Positions 14,201 to 18,863 of a stretch of 18,863 nucleotides of DNA are shown here, in pieces. The stretch is taken from positions 1 through 18,863 of the forward strand of contig NZ_SLXE01000039.1 in assembly GCF_004341385.1 (NCBI RefSeq), given 5' to 3'. A model generated the notes under the pieces. The model ran no database searches and was not told the DNA's origin. It saw nothing but the letters and a program-made list of their open reading frames with translations. Each line of letters starts with the position of its first letter. Positions within the stretch are counted from its first letter, which is position 1. The stretch comes from Uruburuella suis. GTDB taxonomy: Bacteria; Pseudomonadota; Gammaproteobacteria; Burkholderiales; Neisseriaceae. Made by a program: the position numbers and the translations under genes.

Positions 14201-15553
14201 GCATACGCCCGCCGCCACACGGCCGCAGCGCCCGGCACGCTGGCGCGCGGCGGCTTGGGAAATGTTTTCCACATGCAGCTGCTCCACCTTGGCGCGGGCG
14301 GAATAGCGCTTCACCCGCGCCAAGCCGGTGTCGATGACATAGCGGATGCCGGGCACAGTGAGCGAGGTTTCGGCCACATTGGTGGCCAACACAATGCGCC
14401 GTTTGCCGCCGCCGGGGTGGAAAATTTTGTGCTGCTCGGCGTTAGACAAACGCGCAAACAGCGGCAGGATTTCATCATTGCGCCGCAGCGGCGATTTGCG
14501 CAGCGCTTCGGCGGCTTCGCGGATTTCGCGCTCGCCCGGCAGAAACACCAAAATATCGCCGTTGCCCAGCCGCGCCAGCTCGTCGGCGGCATCGACAATC
14601 GCATCGGGCATGTCGATTTCGGCTTCGTCTTCATCGGTTTCGGCCAGCGGGCGATAGCGGATTTCGACGGGATAAGTGCGGCCGGATACTTCGAGCACGG
14701 GGGCGCCTTGAGCGGATGTTTCAGGTAGCGTTGTAGGTTGGATATTGGTATCCGACACGAGATTGATGCCGTCTGAACGGGATTTGTCGGATTCGAGAAT
14801 ACGACCTACGGCATTTTCAGACGGCCTTTTCGCTTGATTAAGGCTGCCTGAAACGATTTTGGCAGGCACACCCGCCGGCGCAAAATGGCGGCTGAAACGC
14901 TCGGCATCAATCGTGGCCGAGGTAATAATCACTTTTAAATCGGGGCGGCGCGGCAGCAATTGTTTCAGGTAGCCTAAAAGAAAATCAATGTTCAGGCTGC
15001 GCTCGTGCGCTTCGTCGATGATGATGGTGTCGTAGGCGCTCAAAAAGCGGTCGGTTTGGGTTTCGGCCAGCAAAATGCCGTCGGTCATCAGCTTGATATG
15101 GGCATCGCGCGAAGTGTGGTCGTTAAAGCGCACTTTATAGCCCACGATGCTGCCGATATCGCTATTCAATTCTTCGGCAATGCGCTCGGCCACCGAACGC
15201 GCGGCCAAACGGCGCGGCTGCGTGTGCCCGATTAAGCCCGCCACCCCGCGTCCTAATTCGAGGCAGATTTTCGGCAATTGCGTGGTTTTGCCCGAGCCAG
15301 TTTCGCCGCAGATAATCACCACCTGATTTTCCGCAATCGCCCGCTTGATGTCTTCACGCCGCTCGTGCACCGGCAAAGTGTTGTCGTAATGCGGCTGCGG
15401 CAGATTGGCCAACCGCTGCAAATAAGCTTGGTGGGATTTTTGGTATTTCTGCTGCACCGCCTCCGCCCCGCCGAAACGCTTGGGATTGCGCAGAGCTTGT
15501 TGCAGAAAATGGCGGTCTTTGCTGAGGGTTTGGTTTAAATCGGGGGATGGCAT
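11222..15553 (-). CDS. hrpA: ATP-dependent RNA helicase HrpA (DEAH box)
   Basis: HrpA is a large cytoplasmic DEAH RNA helicase linked to mRNA processing and to resolving stalled ribosomes. Motifs of the 1443-residue product in order are Walker A GETGSGKT (83-90), DEAH (180-183), TSAT (211-214), TNVAETSLTVPG (391-402) and QRAGRCGR (438-445). A long C-terminal half follows, ending with WQIEELRVSLFAQELKTPMP, as in E. coli HrpA (about 1300 residues). The extra length is largely three in-frame repeat-derived segments: about residues 230-283, 656-669 and 889-948. All leave the frame open and the motifs intact, so the gene looks functional. The start at 15553 lacks a strong ribosome site. An extended -10 promoter lies upstream. 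The AT-rich helicase gene follows 20 bp downstream on the same strand. Confidence 0.95.
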   Translation of the reverse strand: MPSPDLNQTLSKDRHFLQQALRNPKRFGGAEAVQQKYQKSHQAYLQRLANLPQPHYDNTLPVHERREDIKRAIAENQVVIICGETGSGKTTQLPKICLELGRGVAGLIGHTQPRRLAARSVAERIAEELNSDIGSIVGYKVRFNDHTSRDAHIKLMTDGILLAETQTDRFLSAYDTIIIDEAHERSLNIDFLLGYLKQLLPRRPDLKVIITSATIDAERFSRHFAPAGVPAKIVSGSLNQAKRPSENAVGRILESDKSRSDGINLVSDTNIQPTTLPETSAQGAPVLEVSGRTYPVEIRYRPLAETDEDEAEIDMPDAIVDAADELARLGNGDILVFLPGEREIREAAEALRKSPLRRNDEILPLFARLSNAEQHKIFHPGGGKRRIVLATNVAETSLTVPGIRYVIDTGLARVKRYSARAKVEQLHVENISQAAARQRAGRCGRVAAGVCIRLYAEDDFAQRPEFTDPEIIRSNLAAVILRMAALKLGDVAAFPFLEAPDARYINDGFQVLLELGAVNERNELTKIGEQMACLPVDPKVSRMLLAAQKHACMAEMLVIVAALSIQDPRERPLEAREAANKAHERFTDKQSDFLAYLNIWDSFQRERERGLSNKQLVQWCHQYFLSHLRMREWRELHQQLAQIAIELGLVTKENAFRRPQTVEQLRPSERSGDQDLSAKIKQQQLDKKQHRAHIRQAKEAGYEQIHRALITGLVANVGLKSPEGHDYLGARGSHFHLFPASALFKSKPKWVMAAELTETTRLYARDVAGIEPEWIEQEAPHLVKYHYFEPHWSQKRGEVVASERVTFYGLTVLPRRPVAYGKVAPAEARELFIRGALVAQEADIQAAFFAHNKKLIKDIAALEHKSRKQDVLVDEEALFDFYNQRLPENYMPSENGVRPETPAVGRILESDNHTQLPIPSPRGGGLGRGQQAKGLPNQPRPKPQTPQPLADLRTFQTWLKQAEQANPRLLFLSRDDLMQHAAAHVTEAQFPPHWQNADGKFKLSYRFEPHHPLDGVTLTIPLPVLNRLNPAALEWLVPGMIREKLQLLIKALPKQIRRICVPVPDFITRFLADNPDQNAPIQPQLAQAIAKSAGDMRLIEQIDMAAWQAFRLPEHSYFNIRVIDDGGQELAMARDLIELQNQLGQAAAVTFRDNSSDFERDNLTNWDIGKLPEKIQFARGKQQLTGYLGLQQQKNGSIALRLFDTPEAAAAAHRQGSIALMALQLKEQVKDLNKGLPDFTPTAMLLKHLGVDNLREDITAAVLDRALMGEDTPPRDEKAFKEQIKRARSRLPAVKEALNRYLLATAQAYSELNSKIGRHPLAHTLRSQLEALIYPGFAHAIPWQQWPRLPIYLQAMQKRMEKYSPNPARDQAREADVQELLAMWQEKVDALQKQNQPLSDGLLGFRWQIEELRVSLFAQELKTPMPVSVKRLQKEWEKVNLYT
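12212..12226. repeat. DUS, Eikenella-type, inside hrpA
   Basis: TTCAGGTAGCCTGAA is symmetric except for its centre. It reads AGGCTACCTGAA on the minus strand (12212-12223), the Eikenella dialect, and lies in coding sequence for the C-terminal half of HrpA. Confidence 0.7.
12710..12901 (-). repeat. Repeat-derived in-frame insert in hrpA (second)
   Basis: This encodes about residues 889-948. It contains an Eikenella-type DUS (12890-12901, read Arg-Leu-Pro-Glu), an AT-type DUS (12872-12883, read Met-Pro-Ser-Glu) and a hairpin GTCGGATTC/GAATCCGAC (12821-12840) within the 29-base unit at 12820-12848. A GC-rich CCCTCCCCC/GGGGGAGGG block (about 12778-12799, read Pro-Ser-Pro-Arg-Gly-Gly-Gly) follows. 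The 29-base unit recurs at 14785-14813 with one difference. In E. coli HrpA the sequence FYDQR is followed closely by the SFDSWW-like segment, with no such region. Confidence 0.75.
13548..13588 (-). repeat. Paired DUS inside hrpA coding sequence
   Basis: Two inverted AG-type DUS (13548-13559 and 13577-13588) form a hairpin within the gene, read as Phe-Arg-Arg-Pro (from residue 656) and Leu-Arg-Pro-Ser-Glu-Arg. The arrangement is normally intergenic and terminator-like, but here translation continues through it. Translating ribosomes would be expected to keep it from folding as a terminator. Confidence 0.8.
14705..14866 (-). repeat. Repeat-derived in-frame insert in hrpA (first)
   Basis: This encodes about residues 230-283, between the ATPase motif SAT region and the conserved VLEVSGRTYPVE. 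It includes an Eikenella-type core (14720-14729), an AT-type DUS (14767-14778), the 29-base unit (14785-14813), a minus-strand AG-type DUS (14816-14827) and a Simonsiella-type DUS (14841-14852). A diverged inverted relative of the 29-base unit lies near 14734-14757. The family normally has FxxAPVLEVSG here without a gap of about 50 residues. Confidence 0.75.
14964..14975 (-). repeat. DUS, Eikenella-type, in the hrpA ATPase core
   Basis: TTCAGGTAGCCT on the plus strand is AGGCTACCTGAA on the coding strand. It encodes Gly-Tyr-Leu-Lys just after the DEAH box (residues about 194-197), which is conserved protein sequence rather than an insert. Confidence 0.7.
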
Positions 15554-15587
15554 ACAGGCATGAAAACAGAGCAGATTTTAAAGAAAC

Positions 15588-15596
15588 ATTATAGCA
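15588..15596 (-). promoter_or_regulatory. Extended -10 promoter of hrpA
   Basis: The minus strand reads TGCTATAAT, a perfect -10 with the TGn extension, 34 bp upstream of the hrpA ATG. No convincing -35 hexamer lies at 16-18 bases, which is acceptable for extended -10 promoters. It probably also drives the AT-rich helicase gene downstream. Confidence 0.6.
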
Positions 15597-15616
15597 AACT
15601 ATCTTTGCTACCATGC

Positions 15617-15764
15617 ATTGATGCGTATACAACCGGCTCGCTCCCTCATCAAGTAATCATCTCCACGTTATTTGAAAATCGATGACATAAAAATATTATT
15701 AATCATAACCATCTTGATAAATCAGACATTACCGCTCATCCATTAAAAAGACCATCGGCATTTT
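15617..15764. other. Intergenic sequence, no gene seen
   Basis: This AT-rich stretch lies between the divergent hrpA and RTX genes. I see no reading frame with a ribosome site and no DUS. Confidence 0.5.
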
Positions 15765-15789
15765 TATGACAATATTTTCATATGTCATA
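15765..15789. promoter_or_regulatory. Dyad upstream of the RTX gene, possible operator
   Basis: TATGACA (15765-15771) and TGTCATA (15783-15789) form an inverted repeat with an 11-base spacer, followed by the TATATATCAT stretch that could hold a -10. It lies about 75 bp before the RTX start. The regulator is unknown. Confidence 0.4.
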
Positions 15790-15863
15790 TATATCATGTT
15801 TACGGTGCTGCGAAAATCTATCGGCACCCGAGCTTTTTTATTCTGTCCATATGGAGATTAAAT

Positions 15864-17060
15864 ATGTCTTATTATTCATGGAGCGGCATCAAAGTGCCCT
15901 TTTGGGGCGCTTGGGGTGGCAGCAAAGGCTACAACGTGTGTGTTAGCCGCACTAAAAATGCAGAATGCGGCGTAGACGCCATCGGCACCAAAGGCAACGA
16001 CAGCATCACCGGCACATGGTTTAACGATAAATTATTTGGCGGCGATGGCAACGACACGCTCAAAGGCTTAGCCGGCAACGACTATCTTGATGGCGGCAAA
16101 GGTGCCGACACCATGATCGGCGGTTGGGGCGATGATGTTTATGTGGTGGATGATGAATGCGATGTAGTCAGCGAATGCTTGTGGCAAGGCAACGACACGG
16201 TGATTTCATATATTGACTACACCTTGGGTAACCATGTGGAAAATCTGGTGGCGGCCGGCGATAAAGCACTCACCTTAAACGGCAACAATCTCGACAATAT
16301 CATCAGCGGCAATGCGGCCGACAACGTGATCAACGGTGGTGGTGGCAACGATAAACTCTATGGCGGCGATGGCTGCGACACCTTAAACGGCGGCGAGGGC
16401 TGCGATGTACTGTATGGAGAGCATGGCGACGACAAATTGAGCGGTGGCGCAGGTGCCGACAAGCTCTATGGCGGCGAGGGCAATGACTGGCTCGACGGCG
16501 GCAGCGGCAATGACGTTTTATATGGCGGCGCAGGCGATGATATTTTGATTGGCGGCGGCGGCCGCGATGCCTTATATGGAGAAGATGGCGACGACAACCT
16601 CTACGGCAGCAACGATGCCGACTGCCTCGATGGCGGCAACGGCTGCGATGTGCTTGATGGCGGCTACGGCAACGACTGGTTAAACGGCGGCGCCGGCGGC
16701 GACACTTATATCTACGGCAAAAATTACGGCCACGACACCATCGTCGATTGCGGCGACCCCTGCGACACCGACCGCATCGAATTCAAGAGCGACATCTGCC
16801 TGACCGATTTGTGCTTCACCGCCAGCCACGGCAACTTAATTATCAGCGCCGGCAAAGGCGACAGCATCACCGTGAAAAACTGGTTTTACGGCGAGCAAAA
16901 TCAAATTGAAATGCTCAGCTTCAACAGCAACGATATTTCAGTGAGCAACGAACAAATCAATGCCGCATTCAACCACAGCAGCTACGGCGCATCCGTAAGC
17001 GGTGCTTCTTTGGCCGCCATGGTGCAGGAGCAGGCCGCCCAAACCGCAGCGGTGATTTAG
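15864..17060 (+). CDS. RTX calcium-binding secreted protein, cysteine-containing
   Basis: This 398-residue protein is a Type I secretion-type RTX protein. About 18-20 glycine-rich nonapeptides (GGxGxDxLx) form a calcium-binding beta roll, in two blocks near residues 41-95 and 148-285. A C-terminal region follows with DTDRIEFKSD, then SITVKNWFYGEQNQIEMLSF, the usual pre-signal domain of haemolysin-type proteins. The C terminus should be the secretion signal; no N-terminal signal peptide is seen. No catalytic domain is recognisable, so its role (adhesin, S-layer-like or bacteriocin-like) is open. Twelve cysteines (26, 35, 99, 105, 171, 180, 254, 261, 296, 300, 312, 317) are unusual. Start follows GGAGATTAAAT. 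No secretion genes lie nearby. A clear terminator follows. Confidence 0.88.
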   Translation: MSYYSWSGIKVPFWGAWGGSKGYNVCVSRTKNAECGVDAIGTKGNDSITGTWFNDKLFGGDGNDTLKGLAGNDYLDGGKGADTMIGGWGDDVYVVDDECDVVSECLWQGNDTVISYIDYTLGNHVENLVAAGDKALTLNGNNLDNIISGNAADNVINGGGGNDKLYGGDGCDTLNGGEGCDVLYGEHGDDKLSGGAGADKLYGGEGNDWLDGGSGNDVLYGGAGDDILIGGGGRDALYGEDGDDNLYGSNDADCLDGGNGCDVLDGGYGNDWLNGGAGGDTYIYGKNYGHDTIVDCGDPCDTDRIEFKSDICLTDLCFTASHGNLIISAGKGDSITVKNWFYGEQNQIEMLSFNSNDISVSNEQINAAFNHSSYGASVSGASLAAMVQEQAAQTAAVI

Positions 17061-17103
17061 AGCCGCATCTGCAACGGGTGGCTTTTCCGCGCACCAATAC
17101 ATC

Positions 17104-17134
17104 AAACGGGCATTTCAATGCCCGTTTTTATTTT
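17104..17134 (+). terminator. Rho-independent terminator of the RTX gene
   Basis: AACGGGCAT pairs with ATGCCCGTT (an 11-bp stem if the AAA/TTT and inner pair are counted, 17104-17114 with 17117-17127), with a tiny loop. A T-rich tail (TTTTATTTT) follows. It begins 44 bp after the stop codon. Confidence 0.85.
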
Positions 17135-17158
17135 AATGGCGTTGTTTTATTAAAAATG

Positions 17159-17187
17159 TTGACACCACTCAAGATACTTGATATAGT
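17159..17187 (+). promoter_or_regulatory. Promoter of tRNA-fMet
   Basis: A perfect -35 TTGACA (17159-17164), 17-base spacer and -10 TATAGT (17182-17187) lie 13 bp before the mature tRNA 5' end. Confidence 0.85.
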
Positions 17188-17200
17188 TTCATTCTTCAGA

Positions 17201-17277
<77 letters not shown>

Positions 17278-17282
17278 ATATC

Positions 17283-17312
17283 AAAACACCGCTTTCTAAG
17301 CGGTGTTTTTTT
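17283..17312 (+). terminator. Terminator of tRNA-fMet
   Basis: A 12-bp perfect stem (AAAACACCGCTT with AAGCGGTGTTTT) with a three-base loop and a T tract begins six bases after the tRNA 3' end. Confidence 0.9.
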
Positions 17313-17361
17313 ATAGCCATTGTTTTCATACCCAATCAAATCAGTGGCCATGAAAGCAAGC

Positions 17362-17401
17362 CTGCACAGGCCGTCTGAAACTTTTCAGACGGCCTGTGCA
17401 G
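17362..17401. terminator. 19-bp paired-DUS hairpin
   Basis: Two inverted AG-type DUS (17368-17379, 17384-17395) with matching outer bases make a 19-bp stem and two-base loop. No gene ends next to it on either strand within 80 bp apart from the tRNA, so it is either a back-up terminator or an uptake-sequence island. Confidence 0.7.
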
Positions 17402-17674
17402 AATAGATGGCCAAATGCTGCCTGCTCACAAAATCCACAAAAGCAACAATAAATTCGCTATTTTTTATTTTGCTTTTTTGAGTAGGCATTATTACAGGAC
17501 AGCAAGTAGCAAGTAAAATATGCTTATTAAATTTTATGTGTTTATTTTTTTAAAATATAAATGTTTTATATTTATATTAAAGATTTATTGGCAATTAAAT
17601 TTCATAAAATCTTTAAATTTCTTGTTTTTCCACAAATCTCCTTCTTGCATCAGCGCACTCAAAATAAATTATTA
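17402..17674. other. AT-rich intergenic region with two dyads
   Basis: No gene is supported. A bulged stem AAAAGCAA-AATAAA/TTTATT-TTGCTTTT (17439-17453 with 17464-17477) and a 10-bp dyad TTAAAGATTT/AAATCTTTAA (17577-17586 with 17607-17616) are present. They might be regulatory for the response-regulator gene, or simply features of low-complexity sequence. Confidence 0.4.
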
Positions 17675-17703
17675 TTGATATAAATAATTGTTCAGGATAC
17701 GAT
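17675..17703 (+). promoter_or_regulatory. Putative promoter of the response regulator
   Basis: TTGATA (17675-17680) and TACGAT (17698-17703) are 17 bases apart and about 40 bp upstream of the start codon. Each hexamer deviates from consensus, so confidence is modest. Confidence 0.4.
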
Positions 17704-17738
17704 ATAAACAATAACAACCAACAACCATACACACGACT

Positions 17739-18473
17739 ATGCCAAGTGCGATTATTGTAGAAGACGAAGTGTTGGCCTCTGAACGTTTGCGCGTATTGCT
17801 GGATGAGTGCAACATCGTTTTATTGAAAACATTCCATCATGCCCAGCCCGCCCTCGATTGGCTCAGCATGCATGAAGCCGACATTGTGTTCGCCGATATC
17901 GGCTTGCCCGAAATTACCGGCTTGGAGCTCGTTGAACGCATCAAACGCATCGCAAAGAAACAACCGGAAATCATCTTTACAACCGCCTATGAAGAACATG
18001 CTTTGCGCGCATTCGAATTGGCCGCCGCAGATTACCTGCTCAAACCGATTAAATTATCACGTCTGCAAACAGCATTGGCGCGCGTTAACGAAAAAATCAA
18101 AGAGCAGGAAGACGATTTCACCCATTTCAAAGTATTCAACCGCGATCGAATGGTGGAAATTCCTTGGCAGCAAGCCCGCTACTTATTGGCTGAGCATAAA
18201 ACCGTTTTTCTGTTTACCGGTGAAGGCGAGTCTTATGAGCTGCCCAAAACCTTGGTTTATTGGGAAGAGCTGCTCGGCGAAAAAATTATCCGGGTGCACC
18301 GCAATGCCTTGGTATTCCGCCACACGCTCGATTGCCTGCTGCGCTTAGATAGCGGCGAAGAAGATGAAGGCAATGCCAGCTGGGGCGCAAAAGTGCTGGA
18401 TGTGGAAGAACCGCTTACCGTCAGCCGCCGCCAACTTTCTGCCATACGGAAAATTCTGCGCGATGGGCATTAA
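17739..18473 (+). CDS. LytTR-type two-component response regulator
   Basis: This 244-residue DNA-binding response regulator has an N-terminal receiver domain (1-120). The acidic pair Glu8-Asp9 is in IIVEDE, the phospho-acceptor is Asp53 (VFADIGLPEITG), and Thr82 and Lys102 (DYLLKPIKL) complete the active site. A LytTR DNA-binding domain follows (about 135-240), with HFKVFNRDRMVEI and the hallmark IRVHRNALVF. This is the AlgR/LytR group, often controlling surface or secreted functions and paired with a membrane histidine kinase. None is visible up- or downstream here, so the partner must be elsewhere. The leader is CA-rich and has no Shine-Dalgarno sequence before the ATG. No alternative early start exists, so the annotated ATG stands. 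A DUS hairpin terminates it. Confidence 0.9.
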   Translation: MPSAIIVEDEVLASERLRVLLDECNIVLLKTFHHAQPALDWLSMHEADIVFADIGLPEITGLELVERIKRIAKKQPEIIFTTAYEEHALRAFELAAADYLLKPIKLSRLQTALARVNEKIKEQEDDFTHFKVFNRDRMVEIPWQQARYLLAEHKTVFLFTGEGESYELPKTLVYWEELLGEKIIRVHRNALVFRHTLDCLLRLDSGEEDEGNASWGAKVLDVEEPLTVSRRQLSAIRKILRDGH

Positions 18474-18499
18474 ATTTTTCAATCGATAAACCTCTTCCA

Positions 18500-18531
18500 A
18501 TGCCGTCTGAAACCTTTCAGACGGCCTTTTC
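18500..18531 (+). terminator. Paired-DUS terminator of the response regulator
   Basis: An 11-bp stem (18502-18512 with 18515-18525) of inverted DUS, AT-type (18500-18511) and AG-type (18516-18527), is followed by CTTTTCTCTT. It begins 27 bp after the stop codon. Confidence 0.8.
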
Positions 18532-18693
18532 TCTTCCGGCTCCCGCGTAAACACGGTTAAACCTTAAGCTGTCACCGCACATATATAAAACACGCCGTCT
18601 GAACGCTTCTCTGCTCCCTGCTTGCCAATCGCGCCCCCATCGCCCCCAATCGAGCACCACGCAAACAACTACGGCTACCCCACCCACAACAAA
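18532..18693. other. Intergenic, one lone DUS
   Basis: Contains a lone DUS core GCCGTCTGAA at 18594-18603. No gene or further structure is seen. Confidence 0.5.
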
Positions 18694-18727
18694 CAGGCCG
18701 TCCGAACCCGATCGTTCAGACGGCCTG
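18694..18727 (-). terminator. Paired-DUS hairpin for the minus-strand gene at the right edge
   Basis: A 14-bp stem (18694-18707 with 18714-18727) has one plus-strand mismatch that becomes a G-U wobble in minus-strand RNA, which indicates the direction. One arm is an exact AG-type DUS and the other has GTCC in place of GTCT. Confidence 0.65.
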
Positions 18728-18832
18728 CTCCTTCACCTTATCAAATTTCACCTTGTCAAACCACAGCGCAGATACCGGCAGACTGCAAGCCCCCAGCATA
18801 CGCATGCCCAAGGCCGCCGGCCAAGCGGCAGC

Positions 18833-18863
18833 CTACTTCTTCACCGCCGGCTGCGCCTTCTTC
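18833..18863 (-). CDS. 3' end of an unidentified minus-strand gene (partial)
   Basis: The last nine codons before a TAG at 18833-18835 read KKAQPAVKK, a plausible charged C terminus. The hairpin at 18694-18727 would be its terminator. The same frame stays open past the TAG for 38 codons to a TGA supplied by the DUS at 18716-18718. Within that stretch a 29-residue frame could start at the ATG at 18805. Too little remains to identify a product. Confidence 0.35.
   Translation of the reverse strand, partial: KKAQPAVKK

Noticed and set aside
11222..15553. hrpA as a pseudogene or intein carrier because of its extra segments
   Set aside because: All inserts are in frame, every helicase motif is intact, and the inserts lack intein splice residues and motifs.
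16010..16720. Tandem repeats in the RTX gene as a possible CRISPR array
   Set aside because: The repeats are in-frame GGxGxDxLx codons with varied sequence, not identical repeats with unique spacers.

Overview
The window reads as a chromosomal segment of a member of the Neisseriaceae, most likely Neisseria or a close genus. The main evidence is the dense scatter of DNA uptake sequences (DUS) with the core GCCGTCTGAA, often paired as inverted repeats that act as terminators. Other DUS dialects (AGGCTACCTGAA, AGGCTGCCTGAA, AGGCAGCCTGAA) are mixed in. The nuo, hrpA and tRNA-fMet genes also fit this family.

Left part (1-4204). nuoA and nuoB lie on the minus strand and overlap, with a promoter and a Fur-box-like site upstream. 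The 3' end of nuoB abuts an insertion-sequence-like end that runs off the window, so nuoC does not follow at the usual spacing. Next come a small plus-strand membrane protein, a benzoate transporter of the BenE type and a DUF1345-type membrane protein. A 157-bp non-coding element flanked by CTAG lies exactly at the stop codon of the DUF1345 gene and shares its terminal sequence with the nuoB-adjacent element.

Middle (4205-8470). A divergent metal-resistance pair consists of a CadR/PbrR-type MerR regulator and a ZntA/CadA-type P1B ATPase. They share a 90-bp intergenic region with a textbook 19-bp-spacer MerR promoter and 10-bp dyad. A putative periplasmic protein follows. These genes are separated by three copies of a composite multi-hairpin intergenic repeat (about 4399-4545, 7428-7549, 8313-8468), which I do not recognise as a named element.

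Right-middle (8478-15553). hrpA (DEAH RNA helicase) is followed 20 bp later on the same strand by a very AT-rich 907-residue SF1 helicase. That helicase has a Gre-factor-like N-terminal region and looks horizontally acquired. hrpA itself carries three in-frame segments made of DUS and intergenic repeat sequence.

Right end (15554-18863). A secreted-type RTX protein with twelve cysteines, which is odd for this class, is followed by an initiator tRNA with its own promoter and terminator. Then come an AT-rich spacer, a LytTR-type response regulator without a visible partner kinase or Shine-Dalgarno sequence, and the tail of a minus-strand gene.

The most promising items for follow-up are the Gre-like/SF1 helicase next to hrpA, the CTAG-targeting element family that lands on stop codons, the composite repeat family, and the cysteine-bearing RTX protein.
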